Shown here: piece after piece, positions 51,500 to 60,117 of the stretch
Position numbering within the stretch: position 1 is the stretch's first letter
Layout of the letters: each line of letters begins with the position of its first letter
Origin: CAWCWN01 sp963799245
Lineage (GTDB): Bacteria; Chloroflexota; Ktedonobacteria; Ktedonobacterales; Ktedonobacteraceae
Length of the DNA stretch: 64,000 nt
Assembly: GCA_963799245.1 (NCBI GenBank)
Contig: CAWCWN010000003.1
Location: forward strand, 1,054,001-1,118,000
Reading direction: 5' to 3'
The notes under the pieces: model-generated
Database searches by the model: none
Seen by the model: only the letters and a program-made list of their open reading frames with translations
What the model was told of the DNA's origin: nothing
Made by a program: the position numbers and the translations under genes

Positions 51500-52645
51500 T
51501 TACAAAGATGCCTCTCTGCGCACAGCTACGGGTAAGGTGAAAGTGAAGATGCTGCCATTTCCGGGCCTACTCTCCACTTCGATGCGGCCTCCATGGGCCT
51601 CTACCACGTGCCGGGCGATAGCCAGGCCCAGACCACTTCCTCCACCACCGGGTCCAATAAAATCGGTTTTTGAACGAGCACGATCAGCCTTATAGAAACG
51701 TTCAAAGATGCGCGCAAGTTCTTCCGGGCGAATACCGACCCCTGTATCCCGGACAAAAAAACGTTGTGCCTGTCCACCGGACTGTAACGAGGTGCCCACC
51801 GTCACACTGCCGCCAGATGGGGTAAATTTTATAGCGTTATGTACCAGATTTACAAGCACCCGCGAGATCTGTCTGCTATCGGCAGCCACCAGGCTATTAC
51901 CCTGTGATATCTCCGTATGCAGTGTAACGCGGTGGCGCTGTGCCTGTGGCAGCATACGCGCCATAACCTCGTGGACCAGCTGAGCCGCCTCGACCGGCTC
52001 GATGACCATGGGCACCAGACCTGACTCGATGCGCGATAGTTCCAGCAGTTCCGACACAAGGGCAGTCAAATGCATAACTTCGGTTTCAATCTTTTCGAGA
52101 AATATCTGCGCTTTCTCGCGATCGGTATCAATCGCCTCTTCCAGGGTTTCCGTCAGCAGGCGCACAGAAGCCAGGGGAGTACGCAATTCATGTGAGATAT
52201 TGGCGATAAAATCACGCCTCACTCGCTCCAGGCGGCGCAATTCCGTTAGGTCCTCAATGGCAATCGCAAAATAGGCATAGGGGGAGGAGCTATTTTCGCC
52301 GTGCCCAGCGGCATCGCCCGGACCTGCAGCGGCAGGTGCATGTTCAAGCGGGGTCACGGAAACGTTCCAGGCTCTGCCAGAGGTACCATGCGGAAATTCA
52401 CCCCTGGCTACTTTGGCGCTGCGTATACTCTCCCGCACAAGCTGCATGATCGCTGCGTCCGCGATCACCCCATCCAGCCGCATGTGGATGAGGGGTGAAT
52501 GCGCATCAAAGAGTTGAACAGCCAGCGAATTGTAGAAGCAGATGCGTAAGCCTCGATCAATGATGATGACTGGCCAGGGGGCGGCATCCAGCAGCTGCTG
52601 AAAGAAATGCTGATAATCGATGCTAACGGGGGCGTGATCAGTCAA
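51500..52645 (-). CDS. PAS-containing sensor histidine kinase (PhoR-like)
   Basis: This protein of about 381 residues has an N-terminal PAS domain (FQQLLDAAPWPVIIIDRGLRI), then HisKA with the phosphorylated His in ISHELRTPLAS. The HATPase follows with N-box NLVHNAIKFTP, G1 DTGVGI, FERFYKAD and G2 GGSGLGLAI, all intact. There is no membrane helix, so it senses in the cytoplasm, as PhoR-type kinases can. The TTG at 52645 has GAGG 8 bases upstream. A GTG at 52687 overlapping the GNAT gene would add 14 residues. No partner response regulator is adjacent; the nearest is at 49714. Confidence 0.88.
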   Translation of the reverse strand: MTDHAPVSIDYQHFFQQLLDAAPWPVIIIDRGLRICFYNSLAVQLFDAHSPLIHMRLDGVIADAAIMQLVRESIRSAKVARGEFPHGTSGRAWNVSVTPLEHAPAAAGPGDAAGHGENSSSPYAYFAIAIEDLTELRRLERVRRDFIANISHELRTPLASVRLLTETLEEAIDTDREKAQIFLEKIETEVMHLTALVSELLELSRIESGLVPMVIEPVEAAQLVHEVMARMLPQAQRHRVTLHTEISQGNSLVAADSRQISRVLVNLVHNAIKFTPSGGSVTVGTSLQSGGQAQRFFVRDTGVGIRPEELARIFERFYKADRARSKTDFIGPGGGGSGLGLAIARHVVEAHGGRIEVESRPGNGSIFTFTLPVAVRREASL

Positions 52646-52667
52646 GCACACTACCTCTTGTGGTAAT

Positions 52668-53285
52668 CTATTGCCCCTCTTGTCCACTATCAGGAGGTGA
52701 TTCAGGAGAAGCGGGAACGCGTGTTACTGTTTCAGCATACCTGGTTTGCCGCGTCTGCTCGGCCTGCCCTGCAACGCCAGAAGGGGGACGCAAACGCGCC
52801 AGTATATAACTATCAATATAACGACCACCGCGGTAAGCGTCAAGGCGTTTACGGCCCTCAATTTCAAAGTCGAAGTTTTTGAAAATATAGAGCGCGCGCT
52901 CGTTGTCGGTGTAAACATCCATTTCAAGGCGCACCAGATTGAGCCAGTTATCAGCCAGATCGAGAAGCGTCAGCATCAGCATCTTGCCGATGCCCTGCCC
53001 CTGGTACTTATCATGCACAGCCAGGGCAATATCACCGACGTGCCTCTCGCGCCCGCTGCCAACACGCAGCGTAACCGCGCCAACCACCTTGCCCTGGATC
53101 TCGGCCACAAAAACATGCATATGTTCATCATGCACCCAGCCTTCTATAGTGCCGCACCAGCTATCGGCGGTAGTCGAAGGCACGAGCGAGGTGCCCCACA
53201 ACACATTGGGCATATGCATAAGCTCATAAATATCGTTGGCGTCGCTCAGGCGTAACGGTCGGATTATGATACGTATCTGGCTCAT
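52668..53285 (-). CDS. GNAT-family N-acetyltransferase
   Basis: This 205-residue protein has the GNAT fold: IIIRPLRLSDANDIYELMH at the start, the acetyl-CoA loop AVHDKYQGQGIGKML, and LEMDVYTDNERALYIFKNF near the end of the domain. About 30 Pro/Ser/Gly-rich residues trail at the C-terminus. The acceptor substrate is unknown. AGGAGAG lies before the ATG. It is the first gene of a three-gene unit with the sensor kinase and the unknown protein. Confidence 0.87.
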   Translation of the reverse strand: MSQIRIIIRPLRLSDANDIYELMHMPNVLWGTSLVPSTTADSWCGTIEGWVHDEHMHVFVAEIQGKVVGAVTLRVGSGRERHVGDIALAVHDKYQGQGIGKMLMLTLLDLADNWLNLVRLEMDVYTDNERALYIFKNFDFEIEGRKRLDAYRGGRYIDSYILARLRPPSGVAGQAEQTRQTRYAETVTRVPASPESPPDSGQEGQ

Positions 53286-53342
53286 GGAAGTCTCTCCTGC
53301 CTGACGTAATGAAAGGCCACCATGGGGTGGCCTTATATTTGC

Positions 53343-53390
53343 GAGGCTCCTCGCACAGGATTCGAACCTGTAACCTAGCGGTTAACAGTC
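53343..53390 (-). pseudogene. Displaced 3' half of tRNA-Asn (att-like scar)
   Basis: The minus strand has GACTGTTAACCG, then GGTTACAGGTTCGAATCCTG and GCGAGGAGCC. This matches the anticodon-to-acceptor half of the intact tRNA-Asn at 53899-53973. The 5' half is absent. It is in the same orientation and about 510 bases downstream of the intact gene, the arrangement left when an integrative element uses a tRNA 3' end. Confidence 0.7.
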
Positions 53391-53830
53391 AGTCAATCAC
53401 AAAAATACTGCCTGCTTGATTCCCCGCGGCCTGAGAAGCCAGTTCTCATCATTTAAAATGTGGAAGCGCGTAAAAGTTATCAGGTTTTACCCGTATGTAT
53501 CCGCTTGCTCATTGCCCCCCAGGTAGTAGTTTAACATACGAGACGCAACAATATCAATTCCCGCCCATAAATGTGCATGATGGATGACGAGGGTTAGCAG
53601 GGCTGATAGAGTTTACATAAGTTAGGGAGATTAACGACTCGCTCCTGCGAAGAAGCAGCAAGTTGCTTTTGCAATAGTTACAGTCTATACCATCTATCGC
53701 ACAAATCATATGCACAAGGAGATTGAGGGCAATTGGCGAAATGAGCCAGCTGGATGCGGAAAGGTTTGTGAGGCCCTACGCTTAGTGGTAGTCGTGCGCG
53801 AAAGATTCATCTTGCGAGTGGAAAAAACAA
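53391..53830. other. Gene-free interval between tRNA-Asn and its 3'-half copy
   Basis: No open frame of note, integrase remnant or repeat can be recognised. If the flanking tRNA copies mark an integration, the interval is what remains after the element was lost. Confidence 0.4.
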
Positions 53831-53891
53831 GGAAGCCTTGTCCTCGCAATAACCGCTTGCTTATTGTCGAAGTGCCTTAGGACTGGCTTCC
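53831..53891. ncRNA. Structured 60-base element after tRNA-Asn
   Basis: Nested pairing is visible: GGAAGCC / GGCTTCC outside, TCCT / AGGA next, and CAATAA / TTATTG inside. It begins 8 bases past the tRNA-Asn 3' end on the minus strand. It may be a terminator or processing signal of the tRNA transcript; a separate small RNA is less likely. Confidence 0.35.
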
Positions 53892-53898
53892 CGGGTTG

Positions 53899-53973
53899 TG
53901 GCTCCTCGAACAGGATTCGAACCTGTAACCTACCGGTTAACAGCCGGCCGCTCTACCGTTGAGCTATCGAGGA
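53899..53973 (-). tRNA. tRNA-Asn (GTT) with encoded CCA
   Basis: Complete cloverleaf: acceptor TCCTCGA / TCGAGGA, D stem GCTC / GAGC, anticodon loop CTGTTAA, and T arm ACAGGTTCGAATCCTGT. It is followed by G and CCA, which are encoded, unlike the other tRNAs in this window. A partial copy lies at 53343. Confidence 0.95.
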
Positions 53974-54135
53974 AAGGGTCGGTGGGTTGTCACGACTTCA
54001 TCAACTCACTTGGCACATTATACATGAAGGCGCCCTTCTTTGCAATAGTTGTGCCAAAAACTCCCGACCTCCTGCGCGTCACGCCGCGCAGGTATGTCGT
54101 TCCCATACTAGCTACGTTCTCCTCTCTCCCCCTCC

Positions 54136-55917
54136 CTACACATGCAAGACGTCAATAAGCCCGAATGCGACAAACAGGAAGATGCTCAGGCTAATTACAG
54201 CGATGATCGGATCTAACAGGGGCGCGCTGACCAGGCTGCCTCGCAGACGCAAGCGTTTCAAGAGCGTCGGCAAGACCAGTCCACAGATGGCAGCGCTCAA
54301 CAGGGTAAAGCCAAAGCCCAGGCCAATGACCATAGCCAACGCCAGAGACCGGAAAAGCAAGAAGGCCAGTAGCCCTACAACGACGCTCGCCAGAACGCCA
54401 CTCAGGCTCCCCAGGCGCAGTTCACGAAAAATGCTCCGCCAGAAGTCCCTGCCGCCAGTCGAGCGCAGCTGCCAACCAGCGATACCCAGGGCCTGTGTGC
54501 CGACGCTCCCGCTGGTAAGCAGAAGCATAGGCAGCAGGCACAAAATACCACTGAGCGTCACGGGTGAGCGCACATCCGCTGCCAGGCCCAGAAACTGGAC
54601 ATGCGTCGTACGCAGCACAAAAATTGAGCCCACCATCTGGTAGAGCAGCAACCCCAGCACGAAGCCCGCCACTACGTTGACTAACAGCCAGCTCACGCGA
54701 CTCAATGCAGCCCGCCATGAACGGGGCTCTTCTTCATCAAATTCTTCAACGCTGGCCCCCGCTATTTCGGAGAAATCTTCGGCCTGCTCTTCACGTAGGA
54801 CGTCGATCACATCATCAACTGTGACCAGACCTACCAGGTGATTATCGCTATCAACGACGGGTACACCCAGCAGATCATACCTGGCGATGACACGCGCCAC
54901 CTCCTCCTGGTCGGTAGCGGTCCTGACAGAGATGACATCGCGGTCCATCAGGTCTTGCAGCGGCGTCGTGGGTGCCGCAACTACCAGCTCACGCAGCGAA
55001 ACAACACCCGTCAGGTGTTTTTCGCCATCGACGATATAGAGGTAATAGACCATCTCCAGGTGCGCCGAATGCTGGCGCAGGTAGACCAGCGCATCTTCAA
55101 CCGTCAGGTCCTGCGCCAGGGATAATACCTCCGTCGTCATGATACCACCGGCGGTCTCGGGCGCATAACGCAGCAACTCGCGGATAGGGCGAGCCTCGTC
55201 CGCTGGCATGAGATTCAGGATGCGCTCAGCCTCGTCGCGGGGAATGTCCGCCAGGATATCGGCTGCGTCGTCAGGAGCAAGCAGCTCCAGCAGGTCGGAA
55301 GCGCGTTCGGGATCCAGCCCGTTCAAGATCTCATACTGGTGCGAAGGCTCGACTTCATTAAGGGCGTCCGCCGCCGTCTCGGTATCCAGGCGCTCAAGCA
55401 TCGCACCGGCGTCTTCGACGTCGAGTTGCTCCAGAATGTCGGCGATATCAGCAGGGCGCAGGTCCGCCAGCTTTGTATGACTGACGTTAAGCTGCACCTG
55501 TGGCACAGTGCCACCGGTTCCGATGCCCGCGGCGGCTCCAGCCAGGGCGGGGGTCAATTGACCGCTTACCGCGCCGGCCCTGACAACCTGAATAGGCTCG
55601 ACATAATTCCAGGTAATCGTGCGCTCAGAGAGCTTCACAGGCAGAACTCGACCCAGAAACTCGACGGGAACGAGTACGCCCAGGCGGCGCAATAAGCCGC
55701 TCAGGCTGATATCGACGCCAACGAGCCGGGCCGTCTGCTTGATTTGAGCCAGTTTGAGGTCGTTTACCTTGACAACCCGAAAACCCTGTGTATCGACGAT
55801 CTGCTTATCCAGGATATCACGCCTCAATAATAGCTCATCGCTATGGGGAGTATATGTCTCTGCCTGCGCCGCTTTGACGATGAGGTGAATCTTGCGACTC
55901 CTCTTCAAGATTGTCAA
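54136..55917 (-). CDS. MgtE-type magnesium transporter with PRC-barrel and CBS domains
   Basis: The 593 residues contain, in order, a PRC-barrel-like segment (RRDILDKQIVDTQGFRVVKV) and MgtE-N helical repeats (about 150-260; DPERASDLLELLAPDDAADI). A CBS pair follows (about 265-395; LMDRDVISVRTATDQEEVAR), then five membrane helices (about 415-593; PMLLLTSGSVGTQALGIAGW). MgtE channels pass Mg2+ and are gated by cytoplasmic Mg2+. The apparent TTG start overlaps an upstream frame (55841-56095) that reads like the true N-terminus. One extra base near 55900 would explain the split. Confidence 0.87.
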   Translation of the reverse strand: MTILKRSRKIHLIVKAAQAETYTPHSDELLLRRDILDKQIVDTQGFRVVKVNDLKLAQIKQTARLVGVDISLSGLLRRLGVLVPVEFLGRVLPVKLSERTITWNYVEPIQVVRAGAVSGQLTPALAGAAAGIGTGGTVPQVQLNVSHTKLADLRPADIADILEQLDVEDAGAMLERLDTETAADALNEVEPSHQYEILNGLDPERASDLLELLAPDDAADILADIPRDEAERILNLMPADEARPIRELLRYAPETAGGIMTTEVLSLAQDLTVEDALVYLRQHSAHLEMVYYLYIVDGEKHLTGVVSLRELVVAAPTTPLQDLMDRDVISVRTATDQEEVARVIARYDLLGVPVVDSDNHLVGLVTVDDVIDVLREEQAEDFSEIAGASVEEFDEEEPRSWRAALSRVSWLLVNVVAGFVLGLLLYQMVGSIFVLRTTHVQFLGLAADVRSPVTLSGILCLLPMLLLTSGSVGTQALGIAGWQLRSTGGRDFWRSIFRELRLGSLSGVLASVVVGLLAFLLFRSLALAMVIGLGFGFTLLSAAICGLVLPTLLKRLRLRGSLVSAPLLDPIIAVISLSIFLFVAFGLIDVLHV

Positions 55918-56095
55918 CCTGGGACCAGGGAATAATCATATCATTATTGCTATTGGCCAGGGGAGAATGCACAACCAGCGCCGTAACCACCGGAAACGTA
56001 TCATGCAATGCTACACATATATCGCGTAATCCACCCAGGCGTCGCCCCTCAATGTCGTAGACGCTCTGGCGCAGCAAGGTGCTTAAAAAAATCAT
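55841..56095 (-). CDS. PRC-barrel N-terminal module, probably the split start of the MgtE-type protein
   Basis: The 84-codon frame encodes a PRC-barrel: MIFLSTLLRQSVYDIEGRRL, then TALVVHSPLA and DMIIPWSQVDNLEE. After EE it runs into unrelated residues and stops. In the next frame the same place continues SRKIHLIVKAAQAE, the natural continuation. Deleting one G in GAAGAGGAG (about 55900) joins both into one protein of about 650 residues. It is a frameshifted gene, an indel error, or a genuinely separate overlapping gene. GGTGGTG lies before the ATG. Confidence 0.6.
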   Translation of the reverse strand: MIFLSTLLRQSVYDIEGRRLGGLRDICVALHDTFPVVTALVVHSPLANSNNDMIIPWSQVDNLEEESQDSPHRQSGAGRDIYSP

Positions 56096-56900
56096 TGTAT
56101 CACCACCTTTATAAGCGTAATAAAGTCCGTAAACCTATCAAGGTCTATATTGATAAGTGGATACTTTTCTCCTTGCGCTACAGCCGCTGCAGGGCACGTC
56201 CACGCACCGCGCAGTGTTAACCTCAACAGAGGGCAACATCTATTCAGTAAGCAGGCGCAATTCAGCAGGTAAGCAGGGAGCGAGGTCTGAGCCTCATTGA
56301 GGCGATATTTCGCCTCCGTATGGCAGCCCCAAGGGGCGCCCATCCAGGACTCACTGGCAAAGGGGGAAAGTGCTTACTCAGGCTCACGGCATGCAAGGAC
56401 TTGCCGCGTGACCCTCGAGTAAGGTGGTGATAAAGCAATTACATCAGAGGAGCCAATGCACTATGCATCTATCTATCCATTCGCTATACCCGAAGGTGAG
56501 TAGAACCGTCCCAGAAGCAGGCACGCAAAAAGCATAGGCCTACTATGACTAGGGCCAGCGTCCATAGATTCCTCACCTCCTTTACCCTCCAATTGCAGCC
56601 AGTACCAGCAGCGACATTCAGCGAATGTCTTACATCTTTACTGGGTATGGCAGGTCAATTGCGGGTTATCGACAATAGATTTTCTCTGTTAGAGTATAGC
56701 ACGCATTCCATACATTGGGCAAGCTCATACGCTTGCATAGGACAATCGGGATGTACTTAAAGCTTGCAGGCGTGTCACAAAAGGATTAGAATACATCAAA
56801 TTGCTCCAGCCAGGCGAGCTGTGGAATGCCAGGAAGCAGATGCGTACAGGCTTCGAATGCCTGCTGGCAGTTCCAATCCGAATGCAAAGGGGGTGTTGCT
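56096..56900. other. Long leader/intergenic region between mgtE-like and lipoprotein genes
   Basis: There is no supported gene in 800 bases. The half next to the MgtE-type gene has several hairpins on the minus strand: 56373-56423, GAGGCG / CGCCTC near 56300, and GCCCC / GGGGC near 56330. This suggests a structured leader. The half next to the lipoprotein shows nothing specific. Confidence 0.4.
56373..56423 (-). promoter_or_regulatory. Long interrupted hairpin in the MgtE-type gene leader
   Basis: CTTACTC / GAGTAAG closes a stem that continues with GG / CC, TCACG / CGTGA and GCA / TGC, separated by small bulges, with a 10-base loop. It lies about 280 bases upstream of the PRC-barrel start on the coding strand. 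A magnesium-responsive leader is a guess from the gene. The known M-box consensus is not evident. Confidence 0.35.
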
Positions 56901-57404
56901 ATGCCCGACATGCCAAGAAAGTATTCAGCATCTCTGCTGCCGGCTGTGATCATACTCCTCCTGCTTGTAAGTTTATTCGGCGCCTGTAATTCTTCCCAGA
57001 CTCCTGCTGGCGGGCAAGAGGAGCCGCCTATCCCCCTGGCATCGCCTCCCCTGCAGCCGACATCACATGGCCAGGCAAAGGAGTGCGGCGTTGTCGCGAC
57101 CTTCGGCACTGGCGATGTCGTGCCCACACAGAACATCTACCTCACCAGCCAGAGCGGCAGGTGCTTCTGGCAGGCGGTGCAGCAATGCCAGCCTGCAGCG
57201 CTGATTTATATCGACAATATCGGCGTGACCCGCGTCTTCCTGGTCGCGAGGAGCTCCAGGCAGTGTGTGCTCACAGATATAGTGCAACAGAGCCAGAACC
57301 AGACAAAGAGGGTGTTTACGTGCGCCCGCGCAGATGCCAGTGAAGGATATTTACTGTTTACCGCCTGTGGCGGCGATGGAGATATCGCCGTTCCCTTCCC
57401 ATAA
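56901..57404 (+). CDS. Putative lipoprotein
   Basis: The 167-residue protein has a basic start (MPDMPRKYSAS), a hydrophobic helix and the lipobox LFGAC, so Cys28 or so would be lipidated and the protein anchored outside the membrane. A Pro-rich linker follows, then a small domain with six Cys that could pair as disulfides (KECGVVATF, GRCFWQAVQQC, RQCVLTD, TACGGDGD). GGGGGTG lies before the ATG at 56901. No family is recognised. Confidence 0.7.
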   Translation: MPDMPRKYSASLLPAVIILLLLVSLFGACNSSQTPAGGQEEPPIPLASPPLQPTSHGQAKECGVVATFGTGDVVPTQNIYLTSQSGRCFWQAVQQCQPAALIYIDNIGVTRVFLVARSSRQCVLTDIVQQSQNQTKRVFTCARADASEGYLLFTACGGDGDIAVPFP

Positions 57405-57410
57405 TGCCTG

Positions 57411-57896
57411 CTAAGACGTCGTATGTGTGGCGGCGTTGCCCCGCTGTTGCGCGGCGTCTGGCGCTGCGAGATTGACAACGATCGGCTCCTGGGAGTTACG
57501 TACGATTACCCACTGCGAAGGTGTATCGGGCGAGGGATTGATCTCCTGGTGCGGCACAAAAGGCGGTACATAGATAAAATCACCCGGCTCGACCTCTTGC
57601 TCAAACTCCATCTGCTCCCCCCAACGCATTCTACCATGGCCCGATATCACGTAAATAATGGTTTCGATCTCTCCATGGTGGTGAATGCCGCTGGCAGTAT
57701 TAGGAGCAACAACTGTGATCCCGCCCCAGATACCCTGTGAACCCGCCAGCTCATGTGAAATAGCCGCCATCCTCTGCATCCCCGGCGTCTGCGCCGTATT
57801 GGAGTCGAATTGGTGAGGCTTAATGATGCGTACACCCCTTCCACCACTTCCCCTATCACCTGCCTGCCCTGCTTGTGCTGTTTCATCGGTGCTCAT
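57411..57896 (-). CDS. Cupin-domain protein
   Basis: This protein of about 161 residues has one cupin barrel. Motif 1 is GIHHHGEIETIIYVISGHG with metal-binding His/Glu, and motif 2 is PGDFIYVPPFVPHQEIN. It may bind a small ligand or act as an isomerase or dioxygenase; this cannot be decided. The N-terminal 35 residues are Gly/Asp-rich. The ATG at 57896 has AAGGAT upstream; other ATGs lie up to 57920. It is the last gene of the unit that starts at 60819. Confidence 0.83.
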   Translation of the reverse strand: MSTDETAQAGQAGDRGSGGRGVRIIKPHQFDSNTAQTPGMQRMAAISHELAGSQGIWGGITVVAPNTASGIHHHGEIETIIYVISGHGRMRWGEQMEFEQEVEPGDFIYVPPFVPHQEINPSPDTPSQWVIVRNSQEPIVVNLAAPDAAQQRGNAATHTTS

Positions 57897-57944
57897 CGGT
57901 TCTTTATCCTTCTCCAGCATCTGGACTCTTCGCACTAACTTCAG

Positions 57945-58319
57945 TTATTTCCTTGCCAATGATACCACCTCAATGACGATTGCCGCAACGAAGATCACAA
58001 TAGCAGTTACTATATTCCAACTATGCAGGGCAAGGAGAATTAAATTCAGGATGATAGACAGGGCCAGCAAAATCCCCTGCCGCAGCGCGTGGCGCATCGT
58101 TGCCCGGTAGAGGCGCGAGGAAAGGAAACGCAACCCGATAAAGTAAGCCAGCAGGGCAAAGGTGCTGGTCAGGGCCAGGCCAAGTAAGAGAAAAAAAGCG
58201 CAAAAGGCCGACAAGGTAGCGGGAGGGATATAACTGGCAAAGAAAAGCAGGCCTGCCCAGGCCAGTGGAGCCAGCACGATCAAGATATGGAGCGCGTTGC
58301 GCCTGGTTACATTTAACAT
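57945..58319 (-). CDS. Small four-helix membrane protein
   Basis: The 124-residue protein is almost wholly hydrophobic, with about four transmembrane segments (ILIVLAPLAWAGLLFFASYI, then near 35-65, 78-100 and 102-120). A basic cytoplasmic loop (SRLYRATMRHALRQG) lies in the middle. Family unknown. It lies 36 bases after the HerA-type ATPase and 48 bases before the cupin, so the four genes are probably one transcript. Confidence 0.6.
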   Translation of the reverse strand: MLNVTRRNALHILIVLAPLAWAGLLFFASYIPPATLSAFCAFFLLLGLALTSTFALLAYFIGLRFLSSRLYRATMRHALRQGILLALSIILNLILLALHSWNIVTAIVIFVAAIVIEVVSLARK

Positions 58320-58355
58320 TCTATTCGTCGCCTATCCCCGGCAGCCCCTGTGAGA

Positions 58356-60095
58356 TTACCGCATGAATCTAAAACCCTCATTATTGGCGTTCAGGGGAGC
58401 CGCGCTACGACGACGGCTCTCCTGGGACTCGGGGCTAAAATACCTCTGCCACATATCGGGGGCATCTTTGCTCTCGCCGCCATGACTGGTGAAACGCTGG
58501 CGCACGCGGCAAATCACAGGGGTATTTACCGCCGCGCCCGCCACGATAACCTGCCCTTTTGAGAGGGCGGGAAGATTATCCAAAAGATCGCGTCCAACCC
58601 CTTCGATAGCCGCAGCAACGCTCTTCTGATCTATTTCATTGACGATCCGCATAATGCACTGCGTCTGGCACTGGCTCAGCACGTCCGCATTAAGCTTGCC
58701 CGGGCGCTGACTGATAAGGCCGACGCCGATACCAAACTTACGCCCCTCGGCCAGGACCTGCTTGAGGATACTTGTCGAGACGACCTCTGTGCCTCCGGGC
58801 GCAAAGTGATGCGCCTCTTCCAGCAGTACAAAAACCGGATAGGGCAGGTAAAATTCGCCAGCATGCACCTTACCACGCTCGGTTTCCATGCGCGCCTGAT
58901 AGAGGCGGCGCAAAAGCGTAGCCACAACAACCTGTTGATCGCGCTCGTCGATATCATTGAGTTGTAGAACGGTGCATTGACCCGGTTTAAATATCTCCGG
59001 CAGATCCAGGTGCTGGATATCGTCAAAGGTGAAGCTGTTCTCAAAGCGATCTTCGACGCGCCACTCCAGGGCACGCACAGTGCTTGCGTCATCTGAACTG
59101 TCACTGTCATCATCGCTTTTTTGTCTGGCAACGGCCTTTATAGCCGCTTTTAGATCGGAGGCGCCCCACGGCGTGCCTCGTTTTGTATCGCCTAATTTTC
59201 GCAGAGCTCTGTTCAACAGGTATTGCTGCTTCTCCGTCATCTCAGGTAACAGGTGGCGCATATCACCAATTCTGAGCGTCGAGATACGCACCTTCACCTG
59301 ATCTGGCTTGTAGACCCTGATGTGCGGCCGGTATTCACCGCCGCCGCTCCCGGCCTCAGCAAAGCGCTCAACATTGGCAATCTCGCTGAGCGTACTATAC
59401 TCACCATGTGGATCGAGAATAAGCACACAGGCCTTATTAAAGGCCTGCATAAGCTCTTCGATAATCACGCTGGCCAGGTAACTCTTGCCCGCGCCAGTAC
59501 TGGCTATGATGGCGAGATGAGTGCTTACCAGGTCCCTCACCGAGAGCACTATCGGCACAGCATCCGGCGCGCGCGTTAACAATGAGCCGATCGTCGCCGA
59601 GCCGTTCTGGCCTGCGCGTTTGCGACTCAATATATGCGCAAGCATTTCATCATCGGCCAGAAAAATTTGCTTGCCTGATTGCGGGGGAATCCAGGGATTG
59701 ATAAATGAACCCGTAGCCTGTTCATAGTAGCCCATGATCGCCACATGTAGTTCAAATAGCTCGTTGGCGCGCGCATCATAACCCACCATGGCCGCGACCT
59801 GAGCTGGCGCTATTTCAGGCTCTGCCAGAAACGAATCAGGATACAGTTTCAATGGCACGCGCTTGATGATACGCCCCAGGACGCGATGGCCAGTGGTCGA
59901 GGCACCATTGAGGTCCGCCTCACCTGCGCCGGAGAGTTCATAGTAGACGTACTCGCCGTTCTTTAACTCCTGTGCATCATCGCGCGAAACAAAGGTATAC
60001 TCATGCGTTGCCTCGCCCGGCCCTTTGGTAATACCCACTGGCTTGCTCGCCGGCAGCGCACTGGCTGCTACGATAGAGGTAATGGGCTCGGTCAT
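58356..60095 (-). CDS. HerA-like ATPase (DUF87 / FtsK-HerA superfamily)
   Basis: This protein of about 579 residues has an N-terminal HAS-barrel-like part (EYTFVSRDDAQELKNGEYVY) and a RecA-type core. Walker A is IASTGAGKSYLAS at about 197-209, Walker B LILDPHGEYSTL, and later VLLEEAHHFAPGG and LISQRPGKLNADVLSQC are typical of HerA. HerA hexamers translocate double-stranded DNA and usually work with a NurA nuclease. AAAGGAG precedes the ATG at 60095. The upstream partner gene, 22 bases away, is not NurA. A role in repair or defence is open. Confidence 0.88.
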   Translation of the reverse strand: MTEPITSIVAASALPASKPVGITKGPGEATHEYTFVSRDDAQELKNGEYVYYELSGAGEADLNGASTTGHRVLGRIIKRVPLKLYPDSFLAEPEIAPAQVAAMVGYDARANELFELHVAIMGYYEQATGSFINPWIPPQSGKQIFLADDEMLAHILSRKRAGQNGSATIGSLLTRAPDAVPIVLSVRDLVSTHLAIIASTGAGKSYLASVIIEELMQAFNKACVLILDPHGEYSTLSEIANVERFAEAGSGGGEYRPHIRVYKPDQVKVRISTLRIGDMRHLLPEMTEKQQYLLNRALRKLGDTKRGTPWGASDLKAAIKAVARQKSDDDSDSSDDASTVRALEWRVEDRFENSFTFDDIQHLDLPEIFKPGQCTVLQLNDIDERDQQVVVATLLRRLYQARMETERGKVHAGEFYLPYPVFVLLEEAHHFAPGGTEVVSTSILKQVLAEGRKFGIGVGLISQRPGKLNADVLSQCQTQCIMRIVNEIDQKSVAAAIEGVGRDLLDNLPALSKGQVIVAGAAVNTPVICRVRQRFTSHGGESKDAPDMWQRYFSPESQESRRRSAAPLNANNEGFRFMR

Positions 60096-60117
60096 GTAAG
60101 ATCGCTCCTTTGTTACG

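Noticed and set aside
56092..56343. 83-codon frame upstream of the MgtE-type gene
   Set aside because: Cys/Leu-rich, no family, and it coincides with the structured leader.
56281..56345. M-box (ykoK) magnesium riboswitch
   Set aside because: A TGAGGCTC stretch recalls the consensus TAGGTGAGGCTCCTA, but the surrounding conserved segments are missing.
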